Positions 7,130 to 13,837 of a DNA stretch of 64,000 nt are shown piece after piece. The notes beneath the pieces were generated by a model, which ran no database searches, was not told the origin of the DNA, and was given only the letters and a program-made list of their open reading frames with translations. Origin of the DNA: Rhodothermales bacterium (GTDB lineage Bacteria; Bacteroidota; Rhodothermia; Rhodothermales; Bin80); contig JANQES010000077.1 of assembly GCA_028278205.1 (NCBI GenBank), positions 56,637 through 120,636 of the forward strand. The letters are read 5' to 3'. The position numbers were made by a program, and so were the translations under genes. Position 1 is the first letter of the stretch. The number at the start of each line of letters is the position of its first letter.

Positions 7130-9940
7130 TCAGCCCGGCGGTTGCCCGGCTGCCTGCGAAATCGACGCCTGCAATGCCCGATAGTCTGGGGTATCCTTGA
7201 GGGCTTCCAGCCATGGGTCGGTTGCGATACGGGCCAGCGGAAGGCCGTCTTCCAGGGCCCGCGTCAGGTAACGCAAGGCCAGGGCGCGATCGCCCAGCAA
7301 TTCATACGCCCGGCCAACAAAGTGCAAATTGTAGGCGTTAGGCGGCGATGGCAACGCGAATAAAAGACCGAGATACCGCTGGCCCTGTTCAGGATCTCCA
7401 TACACGATATGCAAGAAGGCCAGGCTCACGAGCAAATCCTCATTGTTCGGGTTGACGTCGAGGAATTGGTCGGCCAGTTCGATGGATTGTTGCCAGGCTA
7501 TGCGCGCCCTTGTGGTATCGCCCGCCCAATAATACGCATTGCCGAGAAAGAGCCAGACGTGATAGCTGTTTTCGTTGATTTCTCGTGCTCGATTGTAGGC
7601 CTGGGCGGCCTCTGCAAAGCGCCCTCTGCGGTATCGAACGCGCCCCAGATTAAGGTACGTGAGCAGAGTGGGTTTGAGGGCAATAGAGCGTTCGAACAAC
7701 TGCTCGGCCTCTTCCTGCTGCCCGTTGTCGAGCCGTACGATGCCCAGATTGTTATACCCGCTGTAGTTGTCCGGCGTCAGGCGGATGATGTGTTCGTATT
7801 GCGCTGCCGCCTCTGCATGACGGCCAGCCTCCCAATAGAAATTACCGAGATGGTCGTAGTTGAGCCAGTAGTCCGGTTTCAGGGCAATAGCCTGTTGGTA
7901 GGCCTGTTCCGCCTTTTCGGCGTTGCCCTCCTCATTGTAGACCCAGCCGAGCCAGCCATAAGCGTCGGTGTTAAAGGGTTCGAGTTCAAGGGCTCGTTGG
8001 AGTTCCGCCTCGGCCTGCCGGGGTTGGCCTCGTTGATAAAGGATGCGGCCCAGGGTCACGTGGACCGAGGCCAGTTGGTCGTTGAGGGTTACGGCCCGGT
8101 TGCAGCTATGTAAGGCGCGGTCTACCCACGTCGTATCAAACGTACTCTGATAATACTGCCAGGAGGCCTCACACAGGCCGGCGTGGGCCTGCGCATAGAG
8201 CGAATCTTCTTCGATGGATGACGTAAAAAGCGCGATGGCGTTTTCGAGGTTGCCTTCTTTGTCGAAGCGTCTGAGAAAACCCCGCCCCTGGAGGTAGAAG
8301 GCATAGGCGTTGGGAGCGGTAGCGCCGATGGTTTTTACAGCCTGCCGGGTTTCGGCCTTCGCATCCACCCTCAGCAACCCTTCGAGCGCGCGCAAAACCG
8401 CCTCCTGAAACGCCGACCCCAACTCCTCCGTGACGGTCCAACTGCGGAGAATACGCATCGTGCCGGGATCGATCAGATTGAGCTTCAACTCGGTCTTCGC
8501 CCCCAGACGCTCCACACTGCCCGTCACCACCCGGTTGACGCCAAACATCCGGAGCGCATCGCTGGCCGTCTCGACGCCCTTCGAAACCACCTCGTCAGCC
8601 GGCACCACCCACAACGGCGTCTCCGACGACTCCATGCGGGCGATCATGTTCGTCAACGACTGCGTAAGCCCGTCTGCCAGCGCCTGATCTATCGGATCCT
8701 TACTCAGATTGTTGACGAAGGGAACGACGGCGATGTGCTGCTCGGTAGGCAAGAAAATCATGACGGCCAGAGCGCTCAACAAGAGCAGCCCGGCCACCGC
8801 CCCGGCCCCAACAGCAATCCGTTGACGTATCTTGCGCCGTCGCCGCTGCACCACCCGCATCGCCGTGCTCGTCCCCGATCCCGAACTCTCCACAAACATC
8901 TCCAGGTCCGCCAGCAGCGCCTCCATCGTCGGGTAGCGCTGGTCGCGGTCTTTTTCCAGGCACATCGCCACGACGTGGGCCAGATCCTTCGGCACATCCG
9001 GGTTGTGTTCGGTGATAGGGGCCGGCTCTTCGTTGAGCAGCGAGTAGATGATGGCCTGCTCGAAATCGCCGGTGAAGGGGCGCTCGCCGGTGAGCATCTC
9101 GTAGAGCACCACGCCCAGGCTCCACACGTCCGTCCGGGCATCGACGGCCTCCCCCTGGGCCTGCTCCGGGCTCATGTAGGCGATGGTGCCCAGCGTCATG
9201 CCGGTCCGGGTCAACTGCACGTCGGCCATCTTGGCCAGGCCGAAGTCCAGCACTTTAACGACCCCGCGCCGGGTGACGATGACGTTGGCGGGCTTGACGT
9301 CGCGGTGGACGATGGTCTCTTCGTGGGCGCGTCCGAGCCCGCGCGCCATCTGCACGGCATAATCGAGCGCTTCGTCGAGCGGCAGTGGGCCTTGCGCGAT
9401 CTTCTGCTTGAGCGTCTCGCCGCCATAGTGCGCCATGACGATGAACGTCTCCGCGTCGTCGGTCTCGCCGATCTCGTAGATGGTGCAGATGTTGGCGTGG
9501 TCGAGGGCCGAGGCGGCCTTGGCTTCGTGGACGAAGCGCGCTTTGGCTTCGTCGTTGGCGCTGAGATGAGACGGCAAAAACTTGAGCGCCACGAGCCGGT
9601 CGAGCCGGGTGTCGCGGGCCGAGTAGACGACACCCATGCCGCCGCCGCCGAGCTTATCGACGATCTCGTAGTGCGAAACCCTCATGCCGGTGCGCGAGGG
9701 CGCCGAGGGCCTCGACGGCGGATCCGGCGAGGCCGCCGGCGCGATCTTATCGACCTGCTGAAGCACATCGTCGGCCTGTTCGTAGGCCGCCAGCAGCGAT
9801 TCGACTTCCTCGCGCAAGTCCGGGTCGTCGCGGCAGGCTTCGTCGAGCCGGGCGGCGCGTTCGTCACCCCGGAGATCGAAGACCTCGTCGAAGAGACCCT
9901 GAATCTGGTCCCACCGTTCGGGCGATAAAGAAGCCGGCAT
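7130..9940 (-). CDS. Membrane-anchored Ser/Thr protein kinase with TolB-like and TPR domains (kinase 2)
   Basis: 936 residues from ATG 9940 (MPASLSPERW). A TTG four codons upstream is possible but breaks the alignment with its paralogues. The kinase domain has GGGGMGVV, Lys120, HRDVKPAN Asp214 and DFG Asp232. A juxtamembrane RRRRRK cluster precedes one span (about residues 385-405). Then come a TolB-like segment beginning EQHIAVVPFVNN and about ten TPR units. It lies directly downstream of an ECF sigma gene with a Family E repeat in the 87-nt spacer. ECF factors switched on by a linked Ser/Thr kinase are known (EcfP-PknT in Vibrio), so sigma phosphorylation is a reasonable hypothesis here. 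Confidence 0.9.
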   Translation of the reverse strand: MPASLSPERWDQIQGLFDEVFDLRGDERAARLDEACRDDPDLREEVESLLAAYEQADDVLQQVDKIAPAASPDPPSRPSAPSRTGMRVSHYEIVDKLGGGGMGVVYSARDTRLDRLVALKFLPSHLSANDEAKARFVHEAKAASALDHANICTIYEIGETDDAETFIVMAHYGGETLKQKIAQGPLPLDEALDYAVQMARGLGRAHEETIVHRDVKPANVIVTRRGVVKVLDFGLAKMADVQLTRTGMTLGTIAYMSPEQAQGEAVDARTDVWSLGVVLYEMLTGERPFTGDFEQAIIYSLLNEEPAPITEHNPDVPKDLAHVVAMCLEKDRDQRYPTMEALLADLEMFVESSGSGTSTAMRVVQRRRRKIRQRIAVGAGAVAGLLLLSALAVMIFLPTEQHIAVVPFVNNLSKDPIDQALADGLTQSLTNMIARMESSETPLWVVPADEVVSKGVETASDALRMFGVNRVVTGSVERLGAKTELKLNLIDPGTMRILRSWTVTEELGSAFQEAVLRALEGLLRVDAKAETRQAVKTIGATAPNAYAFYLQGRGFLRRFDKEGNLENAIALFTSSIEEDSLYAQAHAGLCEASWQYYQSTFDTTWVDRALHSCNRAVTLNDQLASVHVTLGRILYQRGQPRQAEAELQRALELEPFNTDAYGWLGWVYNEEGNAEKAEQAYQQAIALKPDYWLNYDHLGNFYWEAGRHAEAAAQYEHIIRLTPDNYSGYNNLGIVRLDNGQQEEAEQLFERSIALKPTLLTYLNLGRVRYRRGRFAEAAQAYNRAREINENSYHVWLFLGNAYYWAGDTTRARIAWQQSIELADQFLDVNPNNEDLLVSLAFLHIVYGDPEQGQRYLGLLFALPSPPNAYNLHFVGRAYELLGDRALALRYLTRALEDGLPLARIATDPWLEALKDTPDYRALQASISQAAGQPPG

Positions 9941-9952
9941 GGCGCGAGTCAA

Positions 9953-10020
9953 GGTTCAAAGTTCAAGGTTCAAAGTTCAAGGTTGGTTCTTGACAAACGT
10001 TGAACCTTGAACTTTGAACG
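9953..10020. repeat. Family E word repeat (TTGAACC/TTTGAAC), inverted arms
   Basis: AAGGTTCAAAGTTC units on the left and GAACCTTGAACTTTGAAC units on the right flank the loop GGTTGGTTCTTGACAAAC. A second copy with the same loop in reverse orientation lies at 10806-10858, so the pair brackets the ECF gene. It occupies nearly the entire spacer between sigma and kinase genes. Confidence 0.8.
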
Positions 10021-10027
10021 CAATGCC

Positions 10028-10600
10028 CTAGCCGCTTTGCTGTTTGCCCCATTCGCGCGCCAGCCACGCCCGCGCCGCGCGCAGATCGCGTTCGACCGTC
10101 GCCCGCGAGACGCCCAGCACCTGCGCCGATTCTTCCGCCGAAAGCCCGCCGAAGTAACGATGCTCGACAGCCTCGGCCTGGCGAGGGTTGAGCTTCTCCA
10201 GGCGGCTCAGCGCGTCGTCGAGGTCGAGCACTGTATCGGGGTCTCCGGTGGGGATGATGAGGTCTTCGTCGAGCGACATGCGCTGATGATCGCCGCCGCG
10301 TTTGTGGGCTTTTTTCTTGCGCCAGTAATCCACCAGGATGCGGCGCATCAGACGAGAGGCCATCGCCAGGAAATGCGCCCGGTCCTGCCATTGCACCTCG
10401 TTGATGTTCACCAGCTTGATGTACGCTTCGTGGACGAGGGCGGTGGTGTTCAGCGTGTGGTCTATGCGCTCTTCGCGGAGACGCGCGTGGGCCATCTGGC
10501 GCAGTTGGGAGTAGACGAGCGGCAACAGCCGGTCGAGCGCTTCGCGCTCACCGCCGCTCCAGTTAACCAGTAATCGGGTAATGTCTGCCTGCGACGGCAT
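10028..10600 (-). CDS. ECF-type RNA polymerase sigma factor
   Basis: 190 residues. Region 2 includes HTLNTTALVHEAYIKL and FLAMASRLMRRILVDYWR. Region 4 includes LNPRQAEAVEHRYFGGLS followed by the helix-turn-helix VLGVSRATVERDLR. This is the pattern of the ECF group found next to Ser/Thr kinases in Acidobacteria and Planctomycetes (TIGR02999/Sigma70_ECF type). No anti-sigma factor is encoded nearby, which fits control by the downstream kinase. The upstream region carries a 23-bp motif shared with the second ECF gene at 24507, consistent with autoregulation or a common input. Confidence 0.9.
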   Translation of the reverse strand: MPSQADITRLLVNWSGGEREALDRLLPLVYSQLRQMAHARLREERIDHTLNTTALVHEAYIKLVNINEVQWQDRAHFLAMASRLMRRILVDYWRKKKAHKRGGDHQRMSLDEDLIIPTGDPDTVLDLDDALSRLEKLNPRQAEAVEHRYFGGLSAEESAQVLGVSRATVERDLRAARAWLAREWGKQQSG

Positions 10601-10674
10601 CGGCGTGGGCTGTCTATACGGTGTGGGGCACGGTGGGGTGAGGGCTCGCTAGACCCCGGTAAAGTACGCTGGCT

Positions 10675-10697
10675 CGCTCATGAAAAACAAGCGTTTA
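10675..10697 (-). promoter_or_regulatory. 23-bp motif shared upstream of both ECF sigma genes
   Basis: CGCTCATGAA-A-AACAAGCGTTTA here matches 22 of 23 bases at 24598-24620. Both copies are about 75-115 nt upstream of an ECF start codon in the same orientation, and the sequences around them differ. It contains a short CGCT...AGCG dyad. It could be an ECF-dependent promoter or an operator. Confidence 0.5.
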
Positions 10698-10805
10698 GCA
10701 TTGTTAAGCACACACTTAAGTGTAAAAAACCTTGCGGATGAAGCATTTATGCTCGTCAGAGGGCTGCCTTGTCAAAACGTGCGCCGGGGAATGGGGTTTC
10801 AATTT

Positions 10806-10858
10806 GAGTTCAACGTTCAAGGTTCAAAGTTTGTCAAGAACCAACCTTGAACTTCAAC
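10806..10858. repeat. Family E word repeat, second copy
   Basis: GTTCAACGTTCAAGGTTCAAAG, then TTTGTCAAGAACCAACC, then TTGAACTTCAAC. The central sequence is the reverse complement of the loop in the 9953-10020 copy. It lies between the ECF upstream region and the next permease gene. Confidence 0.75.
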
Positions 10859-10932
10859 TCTGTAAACGTTTCCGTCCGCCCGCGTGTCTGATCCAGCAAC
10901 CACGCCTCTTCTAATCTTTTCACCCGAAAAAA

Positions 10933-13359
10933 ATGCTCGCCAATTACTTTAAAATTGCGCTCCGCAATTTTAGAAAGCAGCCGGTTTATGCCGGCATCAA
11001 CGTGGTGGGGCTGGCGGTGGGGCTGGCGTTTTGTGTGTTGATCTTCCTCTTCGTCCGCGACGAGTGGACCTACGACCGGCATCACGAAAACGCGGACCGG
11101 CTCTACCGCGCCCACCGCGTCTCGTTCACCCCCGAGGGCGCCGTGCGGGCTACCGACAACTGGCTGCCGATGCCCATGGGGCCGGCCCTCCAACGCGACC
11201 TGCCGGAGGTCGAGGCCTTCGTGCGATTGACCTATCGCAACCACTTCGTGCAGTCGGCAGCGACGACGTTCGAAGAGCGGGTGATCTATGCCGATGCCAA
11301 CGTCTTCGAGGTGTTCACTTTTCCGCTGCGGCGCGGCAACCCCGCCACCGCCCTCACCGATCTGAACACCGTCGTGCTCAGCCAGGAGGCCGCGCGAAAA
11401 TATTTTGGCGAAGACGATCCCCTCGGCAAGACCCTCGCCATTCGGTTGGGGACGGATTTTCAGGATTTCATCGTCACGGGCGTGGCCGAGGCCATCCCGC
11501 ACAATTCATCCGTCCGGTTCGACATCCTGTTGCCTTTTGCCAAACTCGTCGACGCCTTCGAGCGCGTCCGGCAGCGGGCCGAAAACTGGAATGCGTCAGC
11601 CTACCTTACCTACGTCTTGCTGGCCGAAAACGCCTCGCCGGCGGGCACGGACGAGAAGCTGCTCCAGTTCCGTCAACGCTACTATCCCGACGAACTCGAT
11701 TTTTTGCGTGAGCGGGGCTACTGGACGGGCGACGGCATCCCGACGAGCTACCGCCTGCAACCGATCACCGATATCCACCTCAACCCGGACGTCAACGGCG
11801 GGCTGGCGATGCCGAGCAATCCGCTCTATTCGTACCTGCTGGCGGCCATCGCGCTGGCGGTGCTGGGCATCGCGTGCATCAATTTTATGACGCTGGCTAT
11901 CGGGCGGTCGGCGAGCCGGGCGCGGGAGATTGGCGTGCGCAAGGTGGTAGGCGCGCACCGAAGACAGTTGATGGCGCAGTTCTGGGCCGAGGCGCTGCTG
12001 ATGAGCGGCGTGGCGCTGGCGCTGGGCCTCGTGCTGGCCTACCTGTTTTTGCCCACCTTCAACGCCCTCACCGGCAAAAGCCTCCACTTCGATCTGGCCG
12101 CGAACCTGGCGACGACCGCGATGCCGGCGGCAGCAACGCTGCTGGCGGGATTGATCGCGGGCAGCTATCCGGCGCTGGTGCTTTCGGGCTTCAGGCCGGT
12201 CGATGCGCTCAAAAACAAACTCCGCCTCAGCGGCTCCAACGCGCTGACGCAATCGCTGGTGGTGGTGCAGTTTGCGCTATCGGTCTTTCTGATTATTGGG
12301 ACGCTGGTGATGCTCGATCAACTCGATTACATCCGCACGACGAACCTGGGCTTCGACCGCGAGCACCTCGTCGTGGTCTCGACCAACGGCGTCGAGGGCG
12401 AGACGGCGCTGGCAAGGGTTCGCGCGGAACTCGGCGCGCGGGCCGACGTCGTCGGGATCACCGGCAGCAGCACCTCGTTTGCGCGCGGCGGCGCCCGCGT
12501 CGGGTTCGATTACAAAGGTGAAATCCGGCAGGTCAACGAATTCCGCGTCACGCACAATTACGTGGACGTGATGGGGATGGAACTCGTCGCCGGGCGCGTC
12601 TTCGATCCGAATCTTTCGACCGATTCGACTTCGGCGGTGCTCGTCAACGAGGCGCTGGTGCGCGAATTCGGCTGGACGGATCCGCTGGGCGAGCCGCTCA
12701 CCGGCCTGACCGAGAGCCCGGAGACCGACCCCGTCGTCGTCGGGGTGTTGAAGGATTACAACTTCCAATCCCTCGAAAACGCGGTCGATCCGCTGATGCT
12801 CACGCTCAACCCCAACGACCGGATCAACTACCTGCTCGCGCGCATCGCCCCCACAGACATCCCCGCGACGCTCGACGCCCTGCGCGCTGCCTGGACCCGC
12901 ATCGCCCCGGCGGTGCCGTTCGAATACAGCTTCCTCGACGACGACCTTAACGCGCTCTACGAAGACGACGCCCGCTGGAGCCGGATCCTCGGCTACGCCT
13001 CGCTCTTCGCCATCCTGATCGCATGCCTGGGCCTGTTCGGGCTGGTGGCGCTCGCCGTGGCGGCGCGCACCAAAGAGATCGGCATTCGCAAAGTGATGGG
13101 CGCCACGGCGCCGGGGCTGGCGGTGCTCCTGTCGAAGGATTTCGCGCGGCTGGTGGCCGTGGCGCTGGTGCTGGCCGCGCCCGTGGCGTATTTCGTGATG
13201 GAACGCTGGCTCGACACCTTCGCCTTCCGTATAGAAATATCCTGGGGGATATTTCTAGTGGCTGGCTCGCTGGCGCTCGCCATTGCTTTGATGACGGTGA
13301 GTGCGCAGACGATCCGCGCGGCGCTGGGCGATCCGGTGAAGGCCCTGCGGTATGAGTAG
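10933..13359 (+). CDS. Duplicated MacB/FtsX-type permease without ATPase (permease A)
   Basis: 808 residues in two homologous halves. The first half has an N-terminal amphipathic segment (NYFKIALRN) plus a membrane span at about 22-42, an extracytoplasmic MacB-like domain to about 285, and an FtsX three-span unit (about 295-417) with coupling motif REIGVRKVVGA. The second half has a span at about 440-460, a second MacB-like domain to about 680, and an FtsX unit with KEIGIRKVMGA. It ends in DPVKALRYE. The architecture matches the orphan duplicated permeases first named in Acidobacteria (ADOP, TIGR03434). No ABC ATPase lies in the window, so substrate and energy source are unknown. The gene carries two in-frame palindromes (10950-10972 and 13232-13257). 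Confidence 0.88.
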   Translation: MLANYFKIALRNFRKQPVYAGINVVGLAVGLAFCVLIFLFVRDEWTYDRHHENADRLYRAHRVSFTPEGAVRATDNWLPMPMGPALQRDLPEVEAFVRLTYRNHFVQSAATTFEERVIYADANVFEVFTFPLRRGNPATALTDLNTVVLSQEAARKYFGEDDPLGKTLAIRLGTDFQDFIVTGVAEAIPHNSSVRFDILLPFAKLVDAFERVRQRAENWNASAYLTYVLLAENASPAGTDEKLLQFRQRYYPDELDFLRERGYWTGDGIPTSYRLQPITDIHLNPDVNGGLAMPSNPLYSYLLAAIALAVLGIACINFMTLAIGRSASRAREIGVRKVVGAHRRQLMAQFWAEALLMSGVALALGLVLAYLFLPTFNALTGKSLHFDLAANLATTAMPAAATLLAGLIAGSYPALVLSGFRPVDALKNKLRLSGSNALTQSLVVVQFALSVFLIIGTLVMLDQLDYIRTTNLGFDREHLVVVSTNGVEGETALARVRAELGARADVVGITGSSTSFARGGARVGFDYKGEIRQVNEFRVTHNYVDVMGMELVAGRVFDPNLSTDSTSAVLVNEALVREFGWTDPLGEPLTGLTESPETDPVVVGVLKDYNFQSLENAVDPLMLTLNPNDRINYLLARIAPTDIPATLDALRAAWTRIAPAVPFEYSFLDDDLNALYEDDARWSRILGYASLFAILIACLGLFGLVALAVAARTKEIGIRKVMGATAPGLAVLLSKDFARLVAVALVLAAPVAYFVMERWLDTFAFRIEISWGIFLVAGSLALAIALMTVSAQTIRAALGDPVKALRYE
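10950..10972. repeat. Perfect palindrome in permease A codons 7-14
   Basis: TAAAATTGCG, CTC, CGCAATTTTA: 10-bp arms and a 3-nt loop, starting 17 nt after the first base of the start codon. It encodes part of FKIALRNF with unusually AT-rich codons. A comparable 12-bp-arm palindrome occupies the same codons in permease E (35414-35442). Confidence 0.7.
13232..13257. repeat. In-frame 26-bp palindrome near the 3' end of permease A
   Basis: Arms TAGAAATATC and GATATTTCTA are perfect with a 6-nt centre CTGGGG. It encodes (R)IEISWGIFL with codons ATA, ATA, ATA and CTA, whereas isoleucine in the surrounding gene is written almost always as ATC. The same element recurs in permeases B, D, E, F and G. 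Confidence 0.85.
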
Positions 13360-13361
13360 GA

Positions 13362-13415
13362 CTACCGCGGATTGACGCGGATGCACATAAAATCATCCGC
13401 GTCCGTCTATGGGTG
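13362..13415. repeat. Family A word repeat, degenerate copy after permease A
   Basis: ACCGCGGATTGACGCGGATG and the inverted ATCCGCGTCCGTCTATGG surround a 10-nt AT-rich loop. It starts two bases after the permease stop codon. Confidence 0.7.
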
Positions 13416-13427
13416 CCAATTATAGTC

Positions 13428-13456
13428 TTGACTCGTTTTTATTTTTTATTTATTCT
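13428..13456 (+). promoter_or_regulatory. Candidate promoter of the PadR1-permease B operon
   Basis: TTGACT (13428-13433), a 17-nt T-rich spacer and TATTCT (13451-13456) lie 52 nt upstream of the PadR start. The T/A-rich tract contrasts sharply with the GC-rich surroundings. A PadR repressor would be expected to bind near here. Confidence 0.5.
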
Positions 13457-13507
13457 GTAACAAATAATAAATCAGACCGAATACTGTTTCAACCAACCCG
13501 GGAGCCG

Positions 13508-13837
13508 ATGAAGCTGCTCACGCGTCCTGAAGAACTGCTGCTGCTGGCCGTCTGGCGTTTGCAAGACAACGCCTACGGCGCGGCCATCCGCAACCACCTC
13601 ACCGAAGTCACCGGCGAAGACTGGTCTATCGGCAGCGTCTACGCACCGCTGGACCGGCTGGCCCGCAAAGGGTTTGTGCAAACCCGCCTGGGGCCGCCGA
13701 CGCCCGAACGCGGAGGACGAAGCAAACGCTTTTTTTCGCTGACGCCCCAGGGCGTAGCAGCGCTCAACCATGCCCGCAGCGTCCACGAGACGATGTGGCA
13801 GAGCCTCCCCACGCTTGCCTTTGGTAATGGCGGATGA
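13508..13837 (+). CDS. PadR-family transcriptional regulator
   Basis: 109 residues from ATG 13508 (MKLLTRPEELLLLAVW). The in-frame extension to 13409 is rejected because it runs back through the promoter. A winged helix-turn-helix (YGAAIRNHLTEVTG, SVYAPLDRLARKGFV) with the PadR hallmark GGRSKRFFSLTPQG. Its stop TGA overlaps the permease B start in ATGA, so the two are translationally coupled. The pairing of PadR with duplicated permeases recurs at 27752 and 49332. It probably represses its own operon in response to an unidentified ligand. Confidence 0.9.
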   Translation: MKLLTRPEELLLLAVWRLQDNAYGAAIRNHLTEVTGEDWSIGSVYAPLDRLARKGFVQTRLGPPTPERGGRSKRFFSLTPQGVAALNHARSVHETMWQSLPTLAFGNGG

